A stretch of 64,000 bases of DNA from DASQEH01 sp963765725 (GTDB lineage: Bacteria > Actinomycetota > Actinomycetes > Propionibacteriales > Nocardioidaceae), in NCBI GenBank assembly GCA_963765725.1, contig CAVXXI010000003.1, positions 248,001 through 312,000 on the forward strand, given 5' to 3'. The notes beneath the pieces are model-generated. The model saw only the letters and a program-made list of their open reading frames with translations. It was not told where the DNA came from and searched no databases. Shown piece after piece: positions 32,835 to 40,505 of this stretch. The position numbers were made by a program, and so were the translations under genes. The first letter of the stretch is position 1. Every line of letters begins with the position of its first letter.

Positions 32835-33255
32835 CCGTGGCGGAGACGTCGTCGTGGACCTTGACGGTGACCTGGTGAGCGCCGAGGGTCTTGATCGGGT
32901 TCTTCACCTCGATGCGCCGCTTGTCGATGTCGGGGCCGCCGGACGACTTCACCGCCTCGACGATGTCGGTCACGCTGACCGCGCCGAACAGCCGACCCGT
33001 GGCGCCGGCCTGGGCTGGAACCCTCACTAGCAGGCCCTCGAGCTGGGCCTTGATCTCGTCGGCGCGCCCGAGGTCACGGACGTCGCGGACGGACCGGGCC
33101 TTCTTGATCGACTGGATCTGCTTTTCTGCTCCCTTGGTCCAGCCGATGGCCAGGCCCCGGGGCATGAGGTAGTTGCGGCCGTAGCCGTCCTTGACCTCGA
33201 CGATGTCGCCGGGTGCACCGAGTGCGGAGACTTCCTGCGTCAAGATGAGCTTCAC
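32809..33255 (-). CDS. rplI: 50S ribosomal protein bL9
   Basis: A 148-residue ribosomal protein binding 23S rRNA near the L1 stalk. The N-terminal domain is the highly conserved MKLILTQEVSALGAPGDIVE followed by VKDGYGRNYLMPRGLA. A long connecting helix follows (residues ~40-75), then the C-terminal domain GRLFGAVSVTDIVEAVKSSGGPDIDKRRIEV (outline). Length and layout are normal. It is last in the operon rpsF-ssb-rpsR-rplI, 15 bp after rpsR, with the ribosome site AGGAGACC. The stop lies within the convergent MATE gene. Confidence 0.98.
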   Translation of the reverse strand: MKLILTQEVSALGAPGDIVEVKDGYGRNYLMPRGLAIGWTKGAEKQIQSIKKARSVRDVRDLGRADEIKAQLEGLLVRVPAQAGATGRLFGAVSVTDIVEAVKSSGGPDIDKRRIEVKNPIKTLGAHQVTVKVHDDVSATVNLEVVAS

Positions 33256-33270
33256 GGGTAGGTCTCCTCG

Positions 33271-33507
33271 TCAGCGAGCGCTGGATGTGTAGGGAAGCAG
33301 CGCCATCTCACGGGCGTTCTTGATCGCCGTGGCGACGTCGCGCTGGTGCTGGACGCAGTTGCCGCTGACCCGGCGGGCGCGGATCTTGCCGCGGTCGGAG
33401 ATGAACTTGCGCAGCAGGGTCGTGTCCTTGTAGTCGACGTAGGTCGCCTTGTCCTTGCAGAACCCGCAGACCTTTTTCTTCGGTTTGCGGACGATGGGCT
33501 TCGCCAT
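33271..33507 (-). CDS. rpsR: 30S ribosomal protein bS18, zinc-binding (C+) form
   Basis: A 78-residue protein that pairs with bS6 on the 30S platform. It has Cys14 and Cys17 (CGFC) and Cys51-x2-His54 (CVQH), the zinc-ribbon set of the C+ type. Actinobacteria often also keep a zinc-free paralogue elsewhere under Zur control, so this would be the zinc-replete copy. The core FISDRGKIRARRVSGNC...QHQRDVATAIKNAREMALLPY is intact. AAGGGAG precedes ATG 33507, 60 bp after ssb. In the operon it sits downstream of the bS6 gene whose leader the S6:S18 pair may recognise. Confidence 0.98.
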   Translation of the reverse strand: MAKPIVRKPKKKVCGFCKDKATYVDYKDTTLLRKFISDRGKIRARRVSGNCVQHQRDVATAIKNAREMALLPYTSSAR

Positions 33508-33567
33508 TGTGGTGCTCCCTTTCTCAGAGCCCGGCGGGTGCCGGAATGGTCGGATGGTTCACCTGGA

Positions 33568-34077
33568 TCAGAAGGGTGGCTCGTCGGCACCGCCGGCGGG
33601 AGCCGCCCACGGGTCGCTTCCGACGCTCGCCCCTGCCGAGGTCCCGGCGGGTGCCGCCCACGGGTCGTTGCCGCCCCCAGCGAAGTTGCCGCCTCCGGAG
33701 CTGGCGCCGGACCGCGAGGTCTTCGTGACCTTCGCGGTCGCGTACTTCAGGGACGGCCCGATCTCGTCGACCTCGACCTCGAACGTGGTGCGCTTCTCCC
33801 CCTCGCGGGTCTCGTAGGACCGCTGCTTGAGGCGGCCGGAGACGATCACGCGAGCACCGCGCTGCAGGGTCTCGGCAACGTTCTCGGCGGCCTGCCGCCA
33901 GATCGAGCAGCGCAGGAACAGCGCCTCGCCGTCCCTCCACTCGTTGGTCTGCTTGTCGAAGAACCTCGGGGTCGACGCCACCGTGAAGTTGGCGACGGCG
34001 GCGCCGTTGGGCGTGAAGCGGAGATCCGGGTCGTCGGTGAGGTTGCCGACGATGGTGATATTGGTGTCGCCTGCCAT
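33568..34077 (-). CDS. ssb: Single-stranded DNA-binding protein
   Basis: A 169-residue SSB that coats single-stranded DNA during replication and repair. The OB fold (residues ~1-110) starts DTNITIVGNLTDDPDLRFTP and includes FLRCSIWRQAAENVAETLQRG and the aromatic residues expected for ssDNA stacking. A Gly/Ala/Pro/Trp-rich linker with two NDPWAAPAG/SDPWAAPAG repeats follows, then the acidic tip DEPPF that docks partner proteins. ATG 34077 has GGAGGCC 5 nt upstream. Located between rpsF and rpsR, the standard arrangement. Confidence 0.97.
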   Translation of the reverse strand: MAGDTNITIVGNLTDDPDLRFTPNGAAVANFTVASTPRFFDKQTNEWRDGEALFLRCSIWRQAAENVAETLQRGARVIVSGRLKQRSYETREGEKRTTFEVEVDEIGPSLKYATAKVTKTSRSGASSGGGNFAGGGNDPWAAPAGTSAGASVGSDPWAAPAGGADEPPF

Positions 34078-34180
34078 GTGTGATGGCCTCCCTTGGGCTG
34101 GTCAGTTCGGTGGGAACGACCGGGGGAATCGGTCAGAGCGTGCGGGAAATCGAGAGTCGCCGGATCGGACGACCGGCGGG

Positions 34181-34471
34181 TCAGTGCACCTCGGGTCGCA
34201 TGACCTTGGTGCGCATCACCGACTCGTTGAGGCTGAGCTGTCGATCCAGTTCTGCGACCGTAGCGGGCTGCGCCGACAGTGTGACGACGGCATAGATACC
34301 CTCGAACTTCTTGTTGATCTCGTAGGCCAGCCGACGACGGCCCCAGACGTCGACCGACTCGACGCTGCCGCCGTCTTGGCGGACGAGGTTGAGGTACTGG
34401 TCGAGCGAGGGCTGTACGGTCCGCTCCTCGAGATCGGGGTCGAGGATGACCATGAGTTCGTAGTTGCGCAT
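34181..34471 (-). CDS. rpsF: 30S ribosomal protein bS6
   Basis: A 96-residue ribosomal protein of normal length. The start MRNYELMVILDPDLEE and the centre DVWGRRRLAYEINKKFEGIYAV are characteristic; the C-terminus ESVMRTKVMRPEVH has no long acidic tail. It is first in the operon rpsF-ssb-rpsR-rplI. The AGGAGGT ribosome site is one arm of a 44-nt leader structure resembling the S6:S18-binding mRNA motif, which would allow feedback on the operon. The unstructured stretch further upstream (34528-34750) holds no gene I can support. Confidence 0.98.
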   Translation of the reverse strand: MRNYELMVILDPDLEERTVQPSLDQYLNLVRQDGGSVESVDVWGRRRLAYEINKKFEGIYAVVTLSAQPATVAELDRQLSLNESVMRTKVMRPEVH

Positions 34472-34483
34472 GAGTGAGCATCC

Positions 34484-34527
34484 ACCTCCTGTGGACTCGC
34501 GGTCACGGGCTTTCCGTGACAGGAGGT
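34484..34527 (-). promoter_or_regulatory. rpsF leader: S6:S18-type autoregulatory hairpin
   Basis: In mRNA sense: ACCUCCUGU (34527-34519) pairs perfectly with ACAGGAGGU (34492-34484). Enclosed is a 5-bp CACGG/CCGUG hairpin with an AAAGC loop, stacked directly on the 5' arm. The 3' side carries an 11-nt bulge, ACCGCGAGUCC, containing CCG. A two-stem hairpin with a CCG-bearing bulge is what has been described for the bS6:bS18 complex on rpsF mRNA. The 3' arm contains the ribosome site, so binding would block translation. Confidence 0.65.
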
Positions 34528-34750
34528 CACTGCCCTACCGGGAGCTACCGCGGGTGTCTCTCCCTCGGCCGCGCCCTGGTCCGGCGGTGCTGCGATTCGG
34601 ACGTTGCACCGGATCGACGATGTCCAGATTATCAGCGGCCCGGCTGCGGGCGGTAATCGTCGTCCACAGCCTCTGCCGGTCCGTCAGGCCCTGAGCGTCG
34701 CTGCTGTTCCCGCGCCGGGCCCACCGACCTCCCCGTCAGCGAGCGCGAGA

Positions 34751-37297
34751 TCACTGGGTCGTGATGGCGGCAAGCACGTTGAGCTTGGCTGCTCTTCGCG
34801 CCGGAAGCACCGCCGCCAGGACGCCGACGACGGCCGCGAGCACCACGAACACGAGCAGCTGGACCCAGGGGATCGACAACACGTCGATGCCGTCGTCGGC
34901 GATCGCCCGCTGCAAGGCGATCCCGAACCCGATGCCCATGACCATGCCGAGGACGGCCCCGAGCACGGAGATGGCCACCGACTCGAGTCTGATCATCCGC
35001 CGTAGCTGCCTGCGGCTCAGGCCGACCGCGCGCAGCAGACCGACCTCGTGGGTGCGCTCGATGACCGACAACGCGAGCGTGTTGATGATGCCGAGCACCG
35101 CGATGATGATCGCCAGTCCGAGCAACGCGTAGATGATGTACAGGAACTGGTTGATCTGCTTGGCCTGCTCGTCGGCGAACTGGTGCTGGTCCTTGAGCGT
35201 CACCGTCGGGTTGTCCTTGATCAGGCCACCGATCTGCCGGCGGAGCTGCGCGCTGTCGGCGCCGGGCTTCTTGGTGATGAACAGGGCGGTGTCGAGGGGC
35301 TTGATCCCTCCGCGGACCAGCGTGTGCAGGGTCACGAGGTAGTCGGTCGGGATCGCCGCGGACGCCTTGAAGATCCCGGCGACCGTCAGCCTGGCCGTGC
35401 CGCCCTGCATCTTCAGCACGATGGGGTCACCGACGGAGTAGTGATGGCTCCGTGCCGTCGTCGTGTTGACGAGGATCGCCTGGTTGGCGAGCGCATTGAC
35501 CGCTCCGGAGGTCATCGGCACCTTGAGCGTGCGGGCGAGCTCGGCCGGGTCGGCGCCGTACGGGTAGACCGTTTCGCCGTCGATCTTCGCGACTCCCTGC
35601 CGGAAGCGGGCCACCGCGGCGACGCCGTCGAGCTTCTGCACGGACGCGGCGATGCTCGGGGAGAAGCCCTGACCGACCGCGTTGGAGACGACGAAGTCGG
35701 CGATGAGGGTGGACTTGATCGACTTGTCGGTGCTGGCCTTCGCAGAGGCCCCCAGGATCGACATGAGGGCGACCAGCGTCAGGCCGATCATGAGCGCGCT
35801 CGCGGTCGCGGCCGTGCGGCGCGGGTTGCGTAGCGAGTTCTCGGTGGCGAGAGTGCCGACGGTGCCGAAGGTCCGCTTGTACGCCGCTCCCAGTGCCCGG
35901 ATCACCGGACGGCCCAGTACGGGGGACATCAGGGCGACGCCGATCAAGATGACGAGCATCCCGCCGCCGATGAGGGACAGCCCCTGGCCCCCGAACCCGG
36001 CGAAGCCCGCGACCATCGACGCGATGCCGAGCACCACCAGCGCGGCGCCGAAGATGAGGCGTCGTCGCAGCGAGGTCTCAGGAAGAGCCACGTCGTCGCG
36101 CATCGCCGCGACCGGCGAGATCCGGGCGGCCCTGCGCGCCGGTAGGTACGCCGCGATCATGGTCACGACGAGCCCGACCACATACGAGACGATCACCGTT
36201 CGCAGGTGGATCGGGAAGGTGGCACCGGAGAGGTCGAGGCCGATGGCGCCGAAGAGGGCCTTGAGCCCGATCGACAGCAGGTAGCCCGCCCCGATGCCCA
36301 GGGTCGAGCCGACCAGGCCTACCGCGAACGCCTCGGCGAGCACGGAGCGGTTGACCTGCCGCCTGGATGCGCCCATGGCTCGCAGCATCGCCAGCTCACG
36401 GCTTCGCTGGGCCACCAGGATAGAGAACGTGTTGACGATCAGAAAGGTCCCGACGACCATCGCCACGGCAGCGAAGATGAGCAGGAACTTGTTGATGAAG
36501 CCCAGCGCCTTGCTGATCGCGTCCTCGTTGTCCTTCGCCACCTTGTCTCCCTCGCGCGCTTCGATGCCGCTCGGAAGCACCGCGTTGGCGGCGTCAGCTA
36601 CCTGCTGCTGGGAGTAGCCGTCGGCCGCAGCCAGGGAGATCCCGGTGTACACGTCGCGGCCGTGGAAGAACAGGTCCTGCATCCACGCCTTGTCGAAGAT
36701 CGTCAGGGTGGCTCCGACCAGGCCGCCCTCGGACCCGAAGTGCACCAGCCCGACGAGCTTGGCCCTGAGGCTCGACACCTTGCCGGGGGTGGACAAGGTG
36801 ACGGTGTCGCCGATCGCGTAGTTCGCCTTGTCGGCGGCCGACTGGTCGAGGGCGATCTCACCGGGAGCGGTGGGCAGGGAACCCGCCGCGAGGGTCAGGA
36901 TCTGCTTGCCGGTGATGGCCTTCGCGTCGGTGTAGTTGAAGGCGAGACCGGGAGGGCCGTTGCCACCGACGAGCTTGCCGTCCTTGCCGATCACCCAGAC
37001 GTTCTGGACCGTGTCGTTGCCGTAGGCCTTCGCCACCTGCGGCAACGTGGCCAGCCGGTCGACCACCGAGGCGGGGATCGTTCGGGAGTCCTCTGCTGCG
37101 TCGATGGACCCCGAGCCCTTGGGCGCGACCTCGACATCGGCGGTGGTGCCCTTGATGATGCCGTTGAAGGCGCCACCGAGTGCGTCGGTGAAGATGAACG
37201 ACCCGGCGACGAAGGCCACGCCGAGCACGATGGCGAAGCCGCTCAAGGCGAGCCTCAGCTTGCGGGCTACCAGGTTGCGCCAGGTGACCTTGAGCAC
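34751..37297 (-). CDS. ABC transporter permease, FtsX/MacB type with two permease domains
   Basis: An 848-residue membrane protein. An N-terminal helix (LRLALSGFAIVLGVAFVAGSFI) precedes a large extracytoplasmic domain (residues ~45-255), then a three-helix FtsX domain with the signature ELAMLRAMGASRRQV. A linking pair of helices, a second extracytoplasmic domain and a second FtsX block (HEVGLLRAVGLSRRQLRRMI) follow, ending in PARRAAKLNVLAAITTQ. This duplicated plan is usual for actinobacterial exporters moving lipids, lipoproteins or peptides by mechanotransmission. GTG 37297 lies 2 bp after the ATPase stop. Not part of the conserved replication-gene block, so probably an insertion there. Confidence 0.9.
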   Translation of the reverse strand: MLKVTWRNLVARKLRLALSGFAIVLGVAFVAGSFIFTDALGGAFNGIIKGTTADVEVAPKGSGSIDAAEDSRTIPASVVDRLATLPQVAKAYGNDTVQNVWVIGKDGKLVGGNGPPGLAFNYTDAKAITGKQILTLAAGSLPTAPGEIALDQSAADKANYAIGDTVTLSTPGKVSSLRAKLVGLVHFGSEGGLVGATLTIFDKAWMQDLFFHGRDVYTGISLAAADGYSQQQVADAANAVLPSGIEAREGDKVAKDNEDAISKALGFINKFLLIFAAVAMVVGTFLIVNTFSILVAQRSRELAMLRAMGASRRQVNRSVLAEAFAVGLVGSTLGIGAGYLLSIGLKALFGAIGLDLSGATFPIHLRTVIVSYVVGLVVTMIAAYLPARRAARISPVAAMRDDVALPETSLRRRLIFGAALVVLGIASMVAGFAGFGGQGLSLIGGGMLVILIGVALMSPVLGRPVIRALGAAYKRTFGTVGTLATENSLRNPRRTAATASALMIGLTLVALMSILGASAKASTDKSIKSTLIADFVVSNAVGQGFSPSIAASVQKLDGVAAVARFRQGVAKIDGETVYPYGADPAELARTLKVPMTSGAVNALANQAILVNTTTARSHHYSVGDPIVLKMQGGTARLTVAGIFKASAAIPTDYLVTLHTLVRGGIKPLDTALFITKKPGADSAQLRRQIGGLIKDNPTVTLKDQHQFADEQAKQINQFLYIIYALLGLAIIIAVLGIINTLALSVIERTHEVGLLRAVGLSRRQLRRMIRLESVAISVLGAVLGMVMGIGFGIALQRAIADDGIDVLSIPWVQLLVFVVLAAVVGVLAAVLPARRAAKLNVLAAITTQ

Positions 37298-37299
37298 CG

Positions 37300-38094
37300 T
37301 CAGGCCCCTGCCGCCGTGCCCGAGACAGCCTCCAGGCTGAGCACCTTCATCTTCTCCAGGACGGCGTCGGCGGAGGGTGCCCGCAGCTCGTCGACGACCT
37401 TGCCGTCGGCCAGGAAGACGACGCGGTCGGTGTACGCGGCGGCGATCGGGTCGTGCGTCACCATCACGATGGTCTGGCCGTGCTCGTCGACGCTGCGTCG
37501 AAGGAAGCCGAGGACCTCGGCGCTCGCCGCCGAGTCCAGGTTGCCGGTCGGCTCGTCGGCGAACACGATCTCGGGGCGCGATACGAGGGCGCGTGCGCAC
37601 GCGACCCGCTGCTGCTGTCCACCGGACAGCTGGTTGGGACGGTGCTTGAGACGCGGCCGGAGCCCCACCGTGTCGATCACGGTGTCGAACCAGGCCGGGT
37701 CGGGCCGACGCCCGGCGATGGCCAGCGGTAGCTCGATGTTCTCCTGGGCGGTCAGGGTCGGCACGAGGTTGTACGCCTGGAAGATGAAGCCGATCTTGTC
37801 GCGGCGAAGCCGGGTGAGCTGCTTGTCGCCTAGCCCGGACAGCCGGGTGTCGCCGAGGTACACCTCACCACCGGTGGAGGTGTCGAGGGCGGCCATGCAG
37901 TGCATCAGGGTCGATTTCCCTGAGCCCGACGGACCCATGACGGCGGTGAACTCGCCCTTCGCGAAGTCGATCGTCACGCCGTCCAGGGCGGCGACCAACG
38001 CGTCGCCCTCGCCGTAGACCTTTCTCAAGTCGACGGTGCGCGCAGCGAACGGGCTGCTTGGGCGGTACGTGACATCCACGGACTGCTCGCTCAT
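37300..38094 (-). CDS. ABC transporter ATP-binding protein, LolD/MacB type
   Basis: A 264-residue nucleotide-binding subunit. Walker A is GPSGSGKST, the Q-loop is FIFQAYNLVPTLTAQENIELP, the signature is LSGGQQQRVACARAL, Walker B is EIVFADEPTGNLD, and the H-loop His is in VMVTHDP. The AYNLVPTLTAQENIELP stretch is diagnostic of the LolD/MacB/FtsE-like branch that works with FtsX-type permeases. It energises the permease encoded 2 bp downstream. ATG 38094 is chosen because conservation (TVDLRKVYGEGD) starts shortly after; a longer frame to 38271 has no family support. Confidence 0.93.
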   Translation of the reverse strand: MSEQSVDVTYRPSSPFAARTVDLRKVYGEGDALVAALDGVTIDFAKGEFTAVMGPSGSGKSTLMHCMAALDTSTGGEVYLGDTRLSGLGDKQLTRLRRDKIGFIFQAYNLVPTLTAQENIELPLAIAGRRPDPAWFDTVIDTVGLRPRLKHRPNQLSGGQQQRVACARALVSRPEIVFADEPTGNLDSAASAEVLGFLRRSVDEHGQTIVMVTHDPIAAAYTDRVVFLADGKVVDELRAPSADAVLEKMKVLSLEAVSGTAAGA

Positions 38095-38287
38095 GACATC
38101 CCCAACGGGTCGAGACGCGTGGCGCGTTCCCTGCGGCGCCACCGGTTCGACCACCGTAGCGAAGCGTGACGACACCGGGCGAGCAGGATTTTCCCTGGCC
38201 CGACCCTTACCCGGACCCCGAGAGCATCGGGGCTCGGATCGCTCGGCTGCGAAGCCACCAGCCGCTGGCACTGTCCGTGCCGGGCTC

Positions 38288-38293
38288 TAAGGT
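38288..38293 (+). promoter_or_regulatory. Probable leaderless -10 for nfo
   Basis: TAAGGT ends 7 nt before ATG 38301, with no Shine-Dalgarno. It supports the internal ATG as the real start of the endonuclease gene. Confidence 0.5.
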
Positions 38294-38300
38294 GTGCGCC

Positions 38301-39101
38301 ATGTCCCTGCTTGCCGTCGGCGGTCACGTCGACTCAGAAGACCCCATCGCCGAGGCTGCGGCGCGCGGCGCGACCCTCTCGCAGTTCTTCCTCGGCGACC
38401 CGCAGGGGTGGAAGGGCCCGAAGATCGCCTACGCCGGCGGCGCCGAGGCCCTGAGGAACGCGGCCGCGGAGGCCGCGATCGACCTGTACGTGCACGCGCC
38501 GTACGTCCTCAACGTCGCCACGTCCAACAACCGCATCCGGATTCCTTCGCGCAAGCTGCTGCAGCAGACGCTCGACGCCGCGGCGTCCATCGCAGCCAAG
38601 GGCGTCATCGTGCACGGCGGCCACCTGCTCAAGGCCGACGACCCGTCGGTGGGGCTCGACAACTGGCGCAAGTGTGCCGAGCGGCTCCAGATTCCGGTTC
38701 CGCTGCTCATCGAGAACACCGCCGGTGGCGACAACGCCATGGCAAGGCATCTCGACCGCATCGCGTTGCTGTGGGACGCCGTACAGGGCGCCGAGTCCTC
38801 CGCTGAGATCGGCTTCTGTCTCGACACGTGCCATGCGCATGCGAGTGGAGAGCGGCTCGACGACCTCGTCCCCCGGCTCAAGGCGATCACCGGGCGGATC
38901 GACCTCGTGCACGCCAACGACTCGCGCGACGCATTCGGCTCGGGAGCCGACCGGCACGCCAACCTCGGGGAGGGCACCATCGCTCCCGACGACCTGGTCG
39001 CGGTCGTCCGCCAGGCCGGCGCGCCGGTGGTGGTCGAGACGCCAGGAGGCGCGCAGGGTCAGGGCGGCGACATCGCCTGGCTTCGCGACGCGCTCGGCTG
39101 A
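38301..39101 (+). CDS. nfo: Deoxyribonuclease IV (AP endonuclease)
   Basis: A 266-residue TIM-barrel endonuclease of base-excision repair that cleaves 5' of abasic sites using three zinc ions. Metal-ligand motifs appear in order: HAPYVLN (His), GVIVHGGH (His), LIENTAGG (Glu), FCLDTCHAHASG (Asp, His, His), LVHANDSRDAFGSGADRHANLGEG (His, Asp, His, outline) and VVVETPGG (Glu). The true start is probably ATG 38301, where MSLLAVGGHVDSEDP matches the normal N-terminus and TAAGGT stands 7 nt upstream. The frame opens at 38166, but the extra 45 residues have no counterpart. Repeat cluster C5 follows. Confidence 0.93.
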   Translation: MSLLAVGGHVDSEDPIAEAAARGATLSQFFLGDPQGWKGPKIAYAGGAEALRNAAAEAAIDLYVHAPYVLNVATSNNRIRIPSRKLLQQTLDAAASIAAKGVIVHGGHLLKADDPSVGLDNWRKCAERLQIPVPLLIENTAGGDNAMARHLDRIALLWDAVQGAESSAEIGFCLDTCHAHASGERLDDLVPRLKAITGRIDLVHANDSRDAFGSGADRHANLGEGTIAPDDLVAVVRQAGAPVVVETPGGAQGQGGDIAWLRDALG

Positions 39102-39111
39102 CCCCCCCCGG

Positions 39112-39221
39112 GTCGAGCGGGCGCAAATGCCGTGCCGAGCGGGCGCAAATGTCGTGCCGAGCGGGCGCGAGAGTCCGCTCGAGAGGGTACAAATGCCCGG
39201 TCGAGCGGGCAGGAAACTGCT
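39112..39221 (+). repeat. 22-bp repeat sub-array C5a (family A, 5 units)
   Basis: Units start at 39112, 39134, 39156, 39178 and 39200. The first two read (G)(T/C)CGAGCGGGCGCAAATG and the later ones have decayed. The sub-array begins 11 bp after the nfo stop. It faces sub-array C5b across 41 bp. Confidence 0.85.
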
Positions 39222-39262
39222 TCAGCGGGCTCGCTCGACGGTGCGGGGCCGCTGACGCGCCC

Positions 39263-39360
39263 GGTCGAGGCAACATATCCGCCCGGTCGAAGCAACATAT
39301 CCGCCCGGTCGAGGCAACATAGCCGCCCGGTCGAGGCGACATTTGCGCCCGGTCGGCGGG
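39263..39360 (-). repeat. 22-bp repeat sub-array C5b (family A variant, 4-5 units)
   Basis: Units start at 39263, 39285, 39307, 39329 and 39351 (partial), reading GGTCGAGGCAACATATCCGC on the plus strand. GCAACATAT replaces CCGACATTT, a locus-specific variant shared by three adjacent units, which indicates local amplification. It ends 8 bp before the femX -10 element. Confidence 0.88.
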
Positions 39361-39367
39361 GGTCGGG

Positions 39368-39373
39368 TAGCGT
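39368..39373 (+). promoter_or_regulatory. Probable leaderless -10 for femX
   Basis: TAGCGT ends 7 nt before GTG 39381. It directly follows the last 22-bp repeat unit. Confidence 0.5.
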
Positions 39374-39380
39374 GCCGGGC

Positions 39381-40505
39381 GTGACCGGGATCGTCGTGCG
39401 GACCATCTCCGCGACCGAGCATCTCGGCTTCATCGACTCCCTCCCCAGCGCCAGCTTCCTGCAGACACCGGCCTGGGGAGCGGTCAAGACCGAGTGGCGC
39501 GCCGAGTCCATCGGCTGGTTCGAGGGCCCCCGGCTCGTCGGCGCCGGGCTGGTGCTGTACCGCCAGCTCCCCCGACTGCGACGGTTCCTGGCGTACCTTC
39601 CGGAGGGCCCGCTCCTCGACTGGGACGGACCCCGGCTCGATGCGGCCCTCACGGCGATGGCAGCCCACCTGGCCGAGGCCGGCGCCTTCGGTGTGCGGAT
39701 GGGCCCTCCTGTCCAGGTGCGCTCCTGGCACGCCGAGACGGTCAAGGCGGCGATCGCCGACGCGTCGACCACCCGGCTCGCCGACGTGCCTGCCGACCGT
39801 ACGTTCGCGGCCGGGACCGCCGTCGAAGCGGCCCTGTCGCGTGCCGGCTGGCGTCGTCAGCGCACGGACGACGGGTTCGGGACCGGCCAGCCGCCCTTCG
39901 TCTTCCAGCTGCCGCTGGCCGGGCGTAGCGCCGACGAGGTGCTCGCCGGCATGAACCAGCTCTGGCGCCGCAACATCAAGAAGGCGGCGAAAGCAGGGGT
40001 CATGGTGACTCAGGGCGGCGCCGCCGACCTCCCCGACTTCCATCGGCTGTACAGCGAGACGGCCCGCCGCGACGGCTTCACGCCGCGGCCGCTCGGATAC
40101 TTCGAGCAGATGTTCACGGCGCTTCGGTCGGAGGACCCCGACCGCATCCGGCTGTACCTCGCCAGGCACGAGGACGACCTCGTCGCGGCCACCACCTGGG
40201 TACGGGTCGGCACCCACACCTGGTACTCGTACGGCGCGTCGTCCACGACCAAGCGTGAGGTCCGCGGGTCCAACGCGATCCAGTGGCAGATGATCACCGA
40301 CGCCATCGACACCAAGGCCGACGTGTACGACCTGCGCGGCATCACCGACACCGTCGACGCCGACGACCCCCACATCGGCCTCGTGCAGTTCAAGGTCGGC
40401 ACGGGCGGTGAGGTGGTCGAGTACCTCGGCGAGTGGGACCTGCCGCTCAACCGCCTGCTCTACAAGGCCTTCGACGTCTACATGAGCAGGCGCTCGCGAG
40501 CATGA
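39381..40505 (+). CDS. femX: FemX/FemAB family aminoacyltransferase (lipid II amino-acid ligase)
   Basis: A 374-residue double-GNAT-fold enzyme that adds an amino acid from aminoacyl-tRNA to the peptidoglycan stem peptide (lipid II). Family features are FLQTPAWGAVKTEWRAESIGWFEG, RFLAYLPEGPLLDW, MNQLWRRNIKKAAKAGV, RRDGFTPRPLGYFEQMF and TWYSYGASSTTKREVRGSNAIQWQMI (outline), close to the GSNxLxxW-type Fem motif. The amino acid transferred is not predictable. GTG 39381 follows TAGCGT by 7 nt. The start codon of the alr-like gene overlaps its stop (ATGA). From memory this pair lies beside rpsF in Streptomyces too; here nfo and an ABC exporter separate them. Confidence 0.88.
   Translation: MTGIVVRTISATEHLGFIDSLPSASFLQTPAWGAVKTEWRAESIGWFEGPRLVGAGLVLYRQLPRLRRFLAYLPEGPLLDWDGPRLDAALTAMAAHLAEAGAFGVRMGPPVQVRSWHAETVKAAIADASTTRLADVPADRTFAAGTAVEAALSRAGWRRQRTDDGFGTGQPPFVFQLPLAGRSADEVLAGMNQLWRRNIKKAAKAGVMVTQGGAADLPDFHRLYSETARRDGFTPRPLGYFEQMFTALRSEDPDRIRLYLARHEDDLVAATTWVRVGTHTWYSYGASSTTKREVRGSNAIQWQMITDAIDTKADVYDLRGITDTVDADDPHIGLVQFKVGTGGEVVEYLGEWDLPLNRLLYKAFDVYMSRRSRA

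Noticed and set aside
37298..37600. Extension of the ABC permease frame to 37600
   Set aside because: It overlaps the ATPase gene in another frame. GTG 37297, 2 bp after the ATPase stop, begins exactly at conserved permease sequence.
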